Shown here piece after piece: positions 29,396 to 37,157 of a DNA stretch of 37,157 nucleotides. Made by a program: the position numbers and the translations under genes. Source of the stretch: an uncultured Arenicella sp. (GTDB lineage Bacteria > Pseudomonadota > Gammaproteobacteria > Arenicellales > Arenicellaceae). Every line of letters begins with the position of its first letter. Position 1 is the first letter of the stretch. The notes beneath the pieces are model-generated. The model was not told where the DNA came from. It saw nothing but the letters and a program-made list of their open reading frames with translations, and did no database searches. The stretch is taken from assembly GCA_937973905.1 (NCBI GenBank), contig CALJJR010000183.1, forward strand, positions 1 through 37,157, in the 5' to 3' direction.

Positions 29396-30272
29396 CAACG
29401 CTGGGTATATTTGCGGTCAACAAGTGTTGCCCGCAGATGTCATCGAAATGCTCAGAGCACAAACCTTGAATCGCTTGAATTTTTACTTTTTCAAAGCCGC
29501 TTGCACTTAGTGCGTCGTGAAACATTGCTTCAGTGCGACTAAAGCAATTTAAGCCGTAATTCAGTTTTACACGCCCTCGCAACGTGCGGTCCGCTTCCCA
29601 GTCAGCTTGGCTTCGCCAGCCGGTTTCTTCTAGCACAATATGGAGCACGAGTTTTCCATCCGGTTTTAAGAGTCGTTGGGTTTCTCGCAAGATGTTTGCG
29701 AGAACTTCGTCCGTAACATGCTGAATAACAGCAAAAGAATAAACGAGGTCAATGCTCTCACTGCGTAATGCGTTCAGACTGGAGTGGTGAATGTAGCTGA
29801 GGTTTGAGCGTTTGTTAATGATGTTTGCGCAGGCTAAAACCCCATGAGAAATATCTACTGCGGTCACATCCTTGCCGAGTTCGGCAACGCTCGCAGCTAA
29901 AAAGCCGGGCCCACATCCATAGTCGATTACTGTCTCGGCTGAAGCGAGAAAGGGCGCCAAAATTTGGTCGCGAATTTTTAGTCTTGAATCTCGGTTGCGG
30001 CGGTACTCGGCTTCTAAGAATTGCTTATAAGTAAGTCGGTCGTATTTGTCGTCTAAATCGCGATAGAAATAGTGAGGGCTCCAAGCTAACAGCCTTAGAG
30101 CTGTCGGTCGACGCAAACTCTGAGGTAAGATTCGCAAAAACCAAGCTACCCAACGCGCGCCGAGAAAGGACTGGTTCTCAGACCCTTTACTCAACCAAGT
30201 CAAAAACAAAAATTTTAGTTGCTGCATGGTGGGTGGCGTTGAGAAAACTTGGGTGCGCCGATTATCCGACAA
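29388..30272 (-). CDS. Class I SAM-dependent methyltransferase
   Basis: ETVIDYGCGPGFLAASVAELGKDVTAVDIS, SIDLVYSFAVIQHVTDEVLANILRETQRLLKPDGKLVLHI. Confidence 0.92.
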   Translation of the reverse strand: MSDNRRTQVFSTPPTMQQLKFLFLTWLSKGSENQSFLGARWVAWFLRILPQSLRRPTALRLLAWSPHYFYRDLDDKYDRLTYKQFLEAEYRRNRDSRLKIRDQILAPFLASAETVIDYGCGPGFLAASVAELGKDVTAVDISHGVLACANIINKRSNLSYIHHSSLNALRSESIDLVYSFAVIQHVTDEVLANILRETQRLLKPDGKLVLHIVLEETGWRSQADWEADRTLRGRVKLNYGLNCFSRTEAMFHDALSASGFEKVKIQAIQGLCSEHFDDICGQHLLTANIPSVAN

Positions 30273-30294
30273 ATGTTTCGATTAGAATAGCGGT

Positions 30295-31464
30295 ATGAAA
30301 AGGTTTTGTTCAATTACCGCCTGCGTCATTTTGTGGGGCTTAGCATCGAATTCCATGTCTTGGGCGGCTTCTAAAATAAACTATCCGGCTGATGAAATTC
30401 TTGCCACGGTGCTAGCAAGTAAAAATCCGAAAATCGCTGGGGTTGTGCAACGTGCTGAGCATCACGAGCTGCAAATCGTGTTCACGCCCGTATTGTCAAA
30501 CGACCACTTCTTAATAGGCGACTCAGCGCAGTACGGTAAAGTGAGTTCTGAGTATTTTTATCCTGCCAGTACCGTGAAGCTGCCGGTTGCTCTGCTAGCT
30601 GCTGAGAGAATCAGTGGGGACTCACTTATTGGGCTGGATACAAAATACACAATTGGTGACGCGACGCAAGTTCATACAGTAGCAAACGATATTGAACTGA
30701 TATTCGCGATCAGCGACAACGAGGCGTTTAATCGCTTGTACGATTGGTTGGGCCGAGATTGGATCAATCAACGATTGTTCGAGCTCGGTTACCGAGAGAC
30801 GCAGATTATTCATCGCTTAGCCGTGGCAGATGCGTCTCGACCTGAGCGCCCTGCGCTCAGGTTTTATTCGCCTGAAACCGACCAGCCTATTTTATTTCAT
30901 GGGTCTGATGCAAAGAAACCGGAGTCTCTCAAGCTCGTCGGAAGACTAAAAGGCATCGCCCACATCGATAACGGACAGCAGCTTGAGCAAGGCTTCAATT
31001 TTTCAAACAAGAATAGTTTTGCCCTGGGCGACCAACATCTCATGTTACAGCGGCTCTATCTTGGAATTCCTGACTTTGCGTTATCTGAGCCGGCAGCCGA
31101 TTTTATTAAGACGGCGATGGCAAATGTCCCGCGAGATATTGGAATTGAAGATCCGGAGTACTACGATAGCTATGTCAAATTCTTTGTGTTTGGTGATCAG
31201 CACGAACCAATAGACTCACCGGTAAAAATTCACAACAAAGTAGGCTATGCCTACGGCACGTTGACTGACAACGCGTATATCGTTGATCAAGAGAATGGCG
31301 TTGCATTCTTTTTATCCGCAACCTTGTTGGTCAATGAGAACGGTGTATTCAATGATGATAATTATGAATATGACGAGGTTGGGATACCATTTCTGGCGGA
31401 GCTCGGCCGGCAACTTTTGCAGCAGATGATTGCGACGAAGCGTGCTACTGAGCGATTAAATTAA
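30295..31464 (+). CDS. Exported serine hydrolase (class A beta-lactamase-like fold)
   Basis: Signal peptide; YPASTVKLPVALLAAERI (SxxK), AISDNEAFNRLYDWLG (SDN), HNKVGYAYGTLTDNAYIVD (KTG-like position). Confidence 0.85.
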   Translation: MKRFCSITACVILWGLASNSMSWAASKINYPADEILATVLASKNPKIAGVVQRAEHHELQIVFTPVLSNDHFLIGDSAQYGKVSSEYFYPASTVKLPVALLAAERISGDSLIGLDTKYTIGDATQVHTVANDIELIFAISDNEAFNRLYDWLGRDWINQRLFELGYRETQIIHRLAVADASRPERPALRFYSPETDQPILFHGSDAKKPESLKLVGRLKGIAHIDNGQQLEQGFNFSNKNSFALGDQHLMLQRLYLGIPDFALSEPAADFIKTAMANVPRDIGIEDPEYYDSYVKFFVFGDQHEPIDSPVKIHNKVGYAYGTLTDNAYIVDQENGVAFFLSATLLVNENGVFNDDNYEYDEVGIPFLAELGRQLLQQMIATKRATERLN

Positions 31465-31996
31465 TATTTGAAAACTTGAACATGATCACCTCTTGCTCGT
31501 TCTGCCATCCCAGTCGCCGATAACCTAGACGGTGAAAGATTCGCTGCATGCCGGGTCGGCTCAACTTGCGATTTTCATTAATATTGACCACTCCAGGCAA
31601 GCCTTGATTGGCGAGATGCGTTTTCGCAAAGCACAACATCATCGCCGTGCCAACAATCATTAAACGACTTTGGCGATGATTTGGGTCGATAAACATTCGA
31701 TTTAACCAAACCTTCGGGCCGTCCTGTGTCACTTGCCCTTGGTACAGCGTGTTCACACCAATAAGTTGCTGGCCCTCTTGTTTGTACAACATGTAACAAA
31801 CTTCCGACGATCTGGAGCGCGCGGCCTCCACGCTGGCAATGACGCCGTTGTTCGTCCACAAACGAATACACTGCTCACGTTGTTCATTGGTGATCTTGCC
31901 AAACACTCGGCGCAACTCATATTGTTCAAACTGAAAATGTTCCAGTTGATCGAGCCGGAAAGGAAACAGCTCAGAGGGGACGTGAATATCAGGCAT
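31445..31996 (-). CDS. GNAT-like acetyltransferase/acyltransferase-like protein
   Basis: KVWLNRMFIDPNHRQSRLMIVGTAMMLCFAKTHLANQG... resembles the GNAT acyl-CoA binding region; start overlaps the P450 gene end. Confidence 0.55.
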   Translation of the reverse strand: MPDIHVPSELFPFRLDQLEHFQFEQYELRRVFGKITNEQREQCIRLWTNNGVIASVEAARSRSSEVCYMLYKQEGQQLIGVNTLYQGQVTQDGPKVWLNRMFIDPNHRQSRLMIVGTAMMLCFAKTHLANQGLPGVVNINENRKLSRPGMQRIFHRLGYRRLGWQNEQEVIMFKFSNINLIAQ

Positions 31997-33203
31997 GCTT
32001 AAAGTGCATTGGTAGTGTATCTAAGCCGCGCATCAGCCAAGTGGGGCGGCGAGTGGGGAGCTGCGCGATACCGAGTTCGCTTACTCGTGGCAGGAGTTCC
32101 TCAAATAGAATACGGATTTGCATGCGCGCCATCGAAGCGCCCAAGCAATGATGCGAGCCGCGCGCAAAGGCTAGGTGCTTAATGTTTTGTCTTTCCAAGT
32201 TAAATTGATCTGGGTTCAGGTTTACCTCGGGGTCACGCCCGGCAGCACCGAGAAAAGCAAATACATGGTCGCCTTCTTTTATTAGTATTTCGCCCAGATC
32301 AATGTCGGCCAGCGCACGCCGGCCGATCATCTGTATTGATGGATCGTAGCGCAAGCACTCTTCGACAGCTGTTGGAATCAGCCCAGGATCGTTTTTCAGC
32401 AAACCGAGTTGTTCAGGGTGTGCGAGTAGAGCGAACATTGCATTAGTGAGTAAGGAAGTCGTGGTTTCCTGCCCAGCAAACAACAAGAAAATGCAGTTGG
32501 CCAGCAAAGCTTGAGCATCTAAATCACCTTCATTCTCGTTGATGAAACGCGTCATTAAATCGTCGTCTTGAGCCGACTTTTTACGCGGGATTAAATCTCT
32601 AAAGTACGCCTCAACTTGTTTAGCGTCATTATTCATCTTGTTCTTGTAGCTAACATCTAGACGGTGAAAGTCCACTTGCACAGCGAGCGAGAAACTGCGT
32701 GTCCAGGAGAAAAAGTTCCCGCGGTCCTCAGGCGGAATGCCAATCAAATCGCACACCGTTGTGAGGGGGTAGGGATAAGCAATTTCCTGAGCAAAGTCGA
32801 AGCTTCGTTCTGACTTCCCCAGCACTTTATCTAACAACTTGTTGATCGTGTTACGAATACCATGCTCGAGCTGATTTACTACCTTGAGCGTAAAAATATC
32901 CGCGATGCGCCCACGTGTTCGAGTATGCAGCGGAGGGTTTTGAAACAACATCCATTGATCTAAGATCTGTAATGCCAGATTTTCTTCCTTAAGTTGATCA
33001 AGCTCTGAAGTATCACCACCTGGCCTTGGTGTTTGACCAATATTTCCGCGCCCGGCAGCAGGGTTGGCGAGAAACTTCGACATGACGTCGTAGCCGGTCA
33101 GCGTCCATTCAAAGTCACTACGCCTGAATGCAGGGTTTTCTGCTCGTTTAAGAGCATAAAAAGGGTAGGGGTCGAGCAAGAACTCGCGTGAATCAACGTC
33201 CAT
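31989..33203 (-). CDS. Cytochrome P450
   Basis: I-helix FLLFAGQETTTSLLTNAM, ExxR in AVEECLRYDPS, heme loop FARGSHHCLGASMARMQIRILFEELL. Confidence 0.96.
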   Translation of the reverse strand: MDVDSREFLLDPYPFYALKRAENPAFRRSDFEWTLTGYDVMSKFLANPAAGRGNIGQTPRPGGDTSELDQLKEENLALQILDQWMLFQNPPLHTRTRGRIADIFTLKVVNQLEHGIRNTINKLLDKVLGKSERSFDFAQEIAYPYPLTTVCDLIGIPPEDRGNFFSWTRSFSLAVQVDFHRLDVSYKNKMNNDAKQVEAYFRDLIPRKKSAQDDDLMTRFINENEGDLDAQALLANCIFLLFAGQETTTSLLTNAMFALLAHPEQLGLLKNDPGLIPTAVEECLRYDPSIQMIGRRALADIDLGEILIKEGDHVFAFLGAAGRDPEVNLNPDQFNLERQNIKHLAFARGSHHCLGASMARMQIRILFEELLPRVSELGIAQLPTRRPTWLMRGLDTLPMHFKHA

Positions 33204-33232
33204 CGATTGATTCTCTTACATATTGCGGCTAA

Positions 33233-33260
33233 TAAAAAGCCCGCATTACGCGGGCCTTTA
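33233..33260 (-). terminator. Rho-independent terminator downstream of tRNA-Leu
   Basis: Stem GCCCGC (33239-33244) / GCGGGC (33250-33255), 5-nt loop, followed on the minus strand by a T-rich tract. Confidence 0.85.
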
Positions 33261-33280
33261 TCTATATCTGCTTTCACTGA

Positions 33281-33368
33281 TGGTACCGAGGGTCGGAATC
33301 GAACCGACACTCCCGTGAAGGAACCGGATTTTGAATCCGGCGCGTCTACCAGGTCCGCCACCCCGGCG
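33281..33368 (-). tRNA. tRNA-Leu (anticodon CAA)
   Basis: Reverse complement GCCGGGGTGGCGGACCTGGTAGACGCGCCGGATTCAAAATCCGGTTCCTTCACGGGAGTGTCGGTTCGATTCCGACCCTCGGTACCA: anticodon stem-loop CCGGA-TTCAAAA-TCCGG, long variable arm, GGTTCGATTCC T-arm, encoded CCA. Confidence 0.96.
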
Positions 33369-33387
33369 TAACATCAGCGAGGCGAGA

Positions 33388-33417
33388 TTATAAGTGCGTC
33401 GCGCCTCGTTATTCAAT
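33388..33417 (-). promoter_or_regulatory. Putative sigma70 promoter of tRNA-Leu
   Basis: Minus strand TTGAAT-18 nt-TATAAT followed by a GC-rich discriminator just upstream of the tRNA. Confidence 0.55.
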
Positions 33418-33531
33418 GATTTTTCAATTGATTTTGAACCTAAACACGGTTCGACTTAGTAGTGTTCAGCTTAAATCCATTCGATCTGCTGTATCTCCTC
33501 TGCCTTGAGCTCGCGATGAAGCGAGTTAACG

Positions 33532-34779
33532 TCAGTACAGTGTTTTGAGCATTGCAGAAATCGCCGCCAAACCACGCGCAACTTGTTCTTCAGATTGCGC
33601 GTAATTGATTCGCAGGCATTGGCGAGTGTGCTCCCAACTCGGGTCAATGCCCATAAAAAATGCTTCGCCAGGAATCGCATAAACATGTTTTGTTTTGAGT
33701 CTTTGATACAAGGCTTCACTCGAAATCGGTAAGCCGTCCATCCACATCCACAAGAAAAACGCACCATCAGGGCGATGAATCCGAATTGGTAATTCTTTAA
33801 AGTGGTGGTCTATGAGCTGCAGCGCAGTGGCAAGCTTGGCTTCATAGAAGGGTTTGATGATCTCTTCAGTCAGGTGGTCAATCTCGCCATCTTTAATTAC
33901 ACGCGTCATCAACGCCGCGCCCACACTATTCGGAGCCAGCGTGATAATACCGCTGAGAGAAGACATCATTTGTGTGATCTCTTGGTTTGCAATCACAATG
34001 CCGGTGCGCGCGCCCGGCAAGCCTAATTTCGACAGCGACATGCACAAAATAATATTGTCGTGCCAGGGTGTCACCACCTCATTGTGAATAATATTGGGAA
34101 ACGGTTGGCCGTAAGCATTGTCGATGATCAGCGGAATATCATGAGCGCTCGCCAGCTGATTGAGCTGTTCAAGCTCGCGATTACTCACCACATTGCCGGT
34201 TGGGTTGGTCGGGCGAGAAAGACATAGAGCGGCAATGTCGTCATCAATATTCAAGTTGTCGAAGTCAACCCGATATTTAAACTGCTGTCTTCCAAGCAAT
34301 TCAATTTTAGGTCTTCTCGATCTGAACATGTCTTCGGCCAGGCCCGCGTCGGCATAGCCCACGTATTCGGGCGCCAGCGGAAACAAAATCCGTTTACGGC
34401 TGCCATCTGGCATATCGCCAGCAAGCGCATTAAACAGATAGAAGAAGCTGTTTTGGCTGCCATTGGTTAAGGAAATATTGGTGGGCTTGATTCCCCAATC
34501 AAACTTTTCGTTTAAGTAATCGCACAACACCGATCGAAACTCAGAAGCGCCTTGTGGGCCATCATACAATCCCACCGTTGCACCAAAGCCCTTGGAACTG
34601 AGTAGAGATTCCATTTCATTGGCAAAGATTTGCTGCGCCGCGGGGATCGATGCCGGGTTGCCACCGCCCAGCATCGCAAGCTCGGGGTGTTGAGAAGCGG
34701 CGGCCTCTTCAAGATCAACCATCAACTGATGGATGCCACTTTCGCGCGTGAATTTTTGGCCGAATTTAGAGAGTTTCAT
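33532..34779 (-). CDS. avtA: Valine-pyruvate aminotransferase
   Basis: MKLSKFGQKFTRESGIHQLMVDLEEA...MLGGGNPASIPAAQ...LFPLAPEYVGYADAGL...LCLSRPTNPTGNVVSN...LCMSLSKLGLPGARTGIVIANQEIT; ATG at 34779 preferred over 34833. Confidence 0.93.
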   Translation of the reverse strand: MKLSKFGQKFTRESGIHQLMVDLEEAAASQHPELAMLGGGNPASIPAAQQIFANEMESLLSSKGFGATVGLYDGPQGASEFRSVLCDYLNEKFDWGIKPTNISLTNGSQNSFFYLFNALAGDMPDGSRKRILFPLAPEYVGYADAGLAEDMFRSRRPKIELLGRQQFKYRVDFDNLNIDDDIAALCLSRPTNPTGNVVSNRELEQLNQLASAHDIPLIIDNAYGQPFPNIIHNEVVTPWHDNIILCMSLSKLGLPGARTGIVIANQEITQMMSSLSGIITLAPNSVGAALMTRVIKDGEIDHLTEEIIKPFYEAKLATALQLIDHHFKELPIRIHRPDGAFFLWMWMDGLPISSEALYQRLKTKHVYAIPGEAFFMGIDPSWEHTRQCLRINYAQSEEQVARGLAAISAMLKTLY

Positions 34780-34874
34780 AGCAACGTCTGTAGCTGAATT
34801 AAACTGATTATATCTGAGCATTGGTATCACCAACGCAATTGGTTTGGCTGCCGAAATCCGTTAAGCTTTAGCCT

Positions 34875-36383
34875 ATGAAAAGTAAAATGATTATTGCCCT
34901 AGATCAGGGAACAACGAGCTCTCGTGCAGTGCTATTTGACCATCAAGCCAGCATTGTCGATGTTGTTCAAGAGGAGTTTACCCAACATTTCCCCAAACCA
35001 GGTTGGGTGGAACATGATGCAACAGAAATCTGGGATTCTCAGTTTACCGTACTGCAAAAACTGGTCGCCAAAAATGCGCTGACGCCAGACGATATCGCAG
35101 CAGTCGGAATTACCAATCAACGCGAGACCACGGTTGTGTGGAACAAGCACACCGGCGAGCCAATCCATCATGCGATTGTCTGGCAAGATCGACGCACGGC
35201 GAGCCGTTGTGATGAGATAAAAGCAGCCGGTTGGGCGGAGAAAATTCAACAAAAAACCGGCCTTGTTATCGACGCTTATTTCTCCGCCAGCAAGGTGCAA
35301 TGGATACTCGACCACGTTGAAGGGGCGCGCGAAGCCGCGGAACAAGGTGACTTGTTGTTTGGTACCGTTGATAGTTGGGTAATCTGGAAACTCACTGAGG
35401 GCAGGGTGCATGCCACTGACCCCAGCAATGCTGCCCGCACAATGTTGCTGAACATTGACACCGGAGCATGGGACCAAGAGCTGCTTGATCTGTTTAATAT
35501 CCCCCGCTCAATGCTGCCTGAGGTCAGAGACAGTGCAGGTGACTTTGGTTACTTTGAATTTCAGGGTGAGAAAGTAGCGATTGCTGGCGTGGCTGGTGAT
35601 CAGCAGGCTGCTCTATTCGGCCAGACTTGTTTCGCCAAAGGTATGGCTAAAAATACCTACGGTACCGGCTGTTTTCTGTTGATGAATACTGGTCGCGAAC
35701 GTGTGGACAGTGAATCAGGTCTTTTATCTACCATTGCTTGGTCGCTCAATGGCGAAATTACCTATGCACTAGAGGGCAGTGTGTTCATCGGCGGTGCGGC
35801 GGTGCAATGGTTGCGCGATGAATTAGAGTTCATCGAAAACGCCAGTGACTCAGAAGCATTGGCCAAGCAGGCCAACCCAGAGAGTAATGTAGTGGTGGTG
35901 CCGGCTTTTGCAGGTTTAGGTGCGCCTTATTGGGATATGTATGCGCGCGGTGCGATATTTGGTTTGACGCGCGATTCAGGTAAACCAGAGATCGCCAAGG
36001 CGACTCTGCAGTCTTTGGCCTACCAGATTTTTGATGTGTTGGAAGCCATGCAAAAAGACAGTGGCATTAAGCTCAGCCAGCTGAACGTGGATGGTGGCGC
36101 TATTGCCAATAACTTCTTGGCTCAGTTTCAAGCTGATGTGCTACAAACCGAAGTTACCCGGCCCAAAGTACTGGAATCCACCGCATTAGGAGCAGCGTTT
36201 TTGGCCGGTATCGCGGTGGGCTATTGGCAAATGGATGAGCTCGGCAAAGTGCGTGACGTAGAACGAGCGTTCAAGCCTCAGCGTGAGAAGCCTGAAATTG
36301 ATCGCCTCTTAAAACGCTGGCACAAAGCTGTGGAACGCAGCCGCGATTGGCTCGATATTAATGATGAATTGTCGGAAGCCTAA
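34875..36383 (+). CDS. glpK: Glycerol kinase
   Basis: [124 protein letters not shown]. Confidence 0.98.
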   Translation: MKSKMIIALDQGTTSSRAVLFDHQASIVDVVQEEFTQHFPKPGWVEHDATEIWDSQFTVLQKLVAKNALTPDDIAAVGITNQRETTVVWNKHTGEPIHHAIVWQDRRTASRCDEIKAAGWAEKIQQKTGLVIDAYFSASKVQWILDHVEGAREAAEQGDLLFGTVDSWVIWKLTEGRVHATDPSNAARTMLLNIDTGAWDQELLDLFNIPRSMLPEVRDSAGDFGYFEFQGEKVAIAGVAGDQQAALFGQTCFAKGMAKNTYGTGCFLLMNTGRERVDSESGLLSTIAWSLNGEITYALEGSVFIGGAAVQWLRDELEFIENASDSEALAKQANPESNVVVVPAFAGLGAPYWDMYARGAIFGLTRDSGKPEIAKATLQSLAYQIFDVLEAMQKDSGIKLSQLNVDGGAIANNFLAQFQADVLQTEVTRPKVLESTALGAAFLAGIAVGYWQMDELGKVRDVERAFKPQREKPEIDRLLKRWHKAVERSRDWLDINDELSEA

Positions 36384-36389
36384 GCGAAT

Positions 36390-36593
36390 ATGTCGGCTTC
36401 CGTAGAACGGTTGGAAGAGAAAGTTGCTTTTCTCGAGCAGGCTTTGCAACAATTGAGCGACGAGCATTTTGCCCAGCAAAAGGAGCTTCTGGATCTAAAA
36501 GAACTCGTGCATGCCTTAAAAGAAAAGCTTGTAAATCAATCGGATAGCCATGATTTCTCAACTCAGGTTGACGAAAAGCCTCCGCATTATTGA
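36390..36593 (+). CDS. slyX: SlyX family coiled-coil protein
   Basis: 67 aa heptad-rich sequence LEEKVAFLEQALQQLSDEHFAQQKELLDLKELVHALKEKL with C-terminal EKPPHY. Confidence 0.9.
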   Translation: MSASVERLEEKVAFLEQALQQLSDEHFAQQKELLDLKELVHALKEKLVNQSDSHDFSTQVDEKPPHY

Positions 36594-36657
36594 GCCTCGT
36601 ACTCGAGTGTCAGCACCCGCTGAATGACATATTTTTTTACATCCGCTCAAATTTCTA

Positions 36658-36686
36658 TTGACACTGTATAAACAGCTGTATAAATT
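36658..36686 (+). promoter_or_regulatory. Putative recA promoter
   Basis: TTGACA at 36658-36663, 17-nt spacer, TAAATT -10-like; overlaps the LexA-box-like sequence. Confidence 0.5.
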
Positions 36687-36691
36687 ACCAG
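36676..36691. promoter_or_regulatory. LexA (SOS) box-like operator upstream of recA
   Basis: CTGTATAAATTACCAG = CTG-N10-CAG. Confidence 0.75.
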
Positions 36692-36802
36692 TGTACATAT
36701 AAACAGTAATAAGTGTGCGTTAGCTCACGCCGTAATTGAGCCACACAATACTTTAGTCACACAACAACTAATCAACATCGAGTAGATATCCGGAGATTGA
36801 AA

Positions 36803-37157
36803 ATGGACGACAACAAACAAAAAGCGCTAGAAGCAGCTCTTACCCAAATCGAGCGTCAATATGGCAAAGGATCAGTCATGCGCATGGGGGATTCTAAAAT
36901 TGGCACTGGTATTGAAGCCATTCCAACCGGGTCGCTAGGCTTGGATATTGCCTTAGGCATAGGTGGCCTGCCAAAAGGCCGTGTGGTGGAAATTTATGGA
37001 CCTGAATCCTCGGGTAAAACCACTCTAACCTTACAAGTGATTGCCGAAGCCCAAAAACTCGGAGGAACCGCCGCTTTTATCGATGCAGAGCATGCGCTTG
37101 ACCCTCAATATGCGGGTCGCTTGGGCGTTAATGTTGAGGAGTTGTTAGTGTATCAGC
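36803..37157 (+). CDS. recA: Recombinase RecA, N-terminal portion (truncated by right edge)
   Basis: [101 protein letters not shown] read directly from the nucleotide sequence. Confidence 0.99.
   Translation, partial: MDDNKQKALEAALTQIERQYGKGSVMRMGDSKIGTGIEAIPTGSLGLDIALGIGGLPKGRVVEIYGPESSGKTTLTLQVIAEAQKLGGTAAFIDAEHALDPQYAGRLGVNVEELLVYQ

Noticed and set aside
28193-31464. Serine hydrolase - methyltransferase - serine hydrolase as a single biosynthetic cluster
   Set aside because: The methyltransferase is on the opposite strand and convergent with the first hydrolase; no shared operon evidence.
33098-33361. 87-aa minus-strand ORF MADLVDAPDSKSGSFTGVSVRFRPSVPSVK...
   Set aside because: It reads through the tRNA-Leu gene and into the P450 start out of frame; a typical spurious tRNA-derived ORF.
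33471-33767. 98-aa minus-strand ORF overlapping the avtA 3' end in another frame
   Set aside because: Out of frame inside avtA, which is strongly conserved.
34932-35477. 181-aa minus-strand ORF antisense to glpK
   Set aside because: Entirely antisense to glycerol kinase; no recognisable domain, likely chance ORF.
1-37157. CRISPR array, transposon, prophage or integron
   Set aside because: I saw no direct-repeat array, transposase, integrase or phage genes; the tRNA-Leu is not flanked by an integrase or a visible att duplication.

Overview
This looks like a chromosomal segment from a gammaproteobacterium-like organism with dense, intact coding and no clear mobile elements or CRISPR. In order it holds: (i) an acyl-CoA dehydrogenase (DmdC-like, truncated by the left edge), a TetR regulator and a fused B12-dependent isobutyryl-CoA mutase (IcmF), followed by a small CCGNxCRHC protein (DUF5522-like), a BtuF-like protein without a visible signal peptide, and an RraA-family protein; (ii) a minus-strand envelope operon (DUF350, transglutaminase-like, YbjN-like) and an exported MBL-fold hydrolase; (iii) a LeuB-like dehydrogenase and a PhzF-like isomerase; (iv) a 1202-aa exported gingipain/C25-like protein with H-lectin-like N-terminal modules; (v) an ECF sigma factor module followed by a D-2-hydroxyacid dehydrogenase with an unexpected signal peptide; (vi) a candidate alkyl-sulfate/fatty-alcohol catabolic cluster (GMC alcohol dehydrogenase, SdsA-like alkylsulfatase, AlkK/DmdB-like acyl-CoA ligase); (vii) a tandem exported amidohydrolase pair whose second member has lost the HxH metal motif; (viii) two serine hydrolases, a methyltransferase, and a P450-GNAT pair; (ix) tRNA-Leu(CAA), avtA, glpK, slyX and the start of recA with SOS-box-like operators. 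The most notable observations are the active plus degenerate amidohydrolase pair, the C25-like multidomain protein, the BtuF-like and DUF5522-like genes behind IcmF, the exported D-2-hydroxyacid dehydrogenase and the putative alkyl-sulfate module. I found no demonstrably new system. Family names come from motif recognition only; no searches were run.
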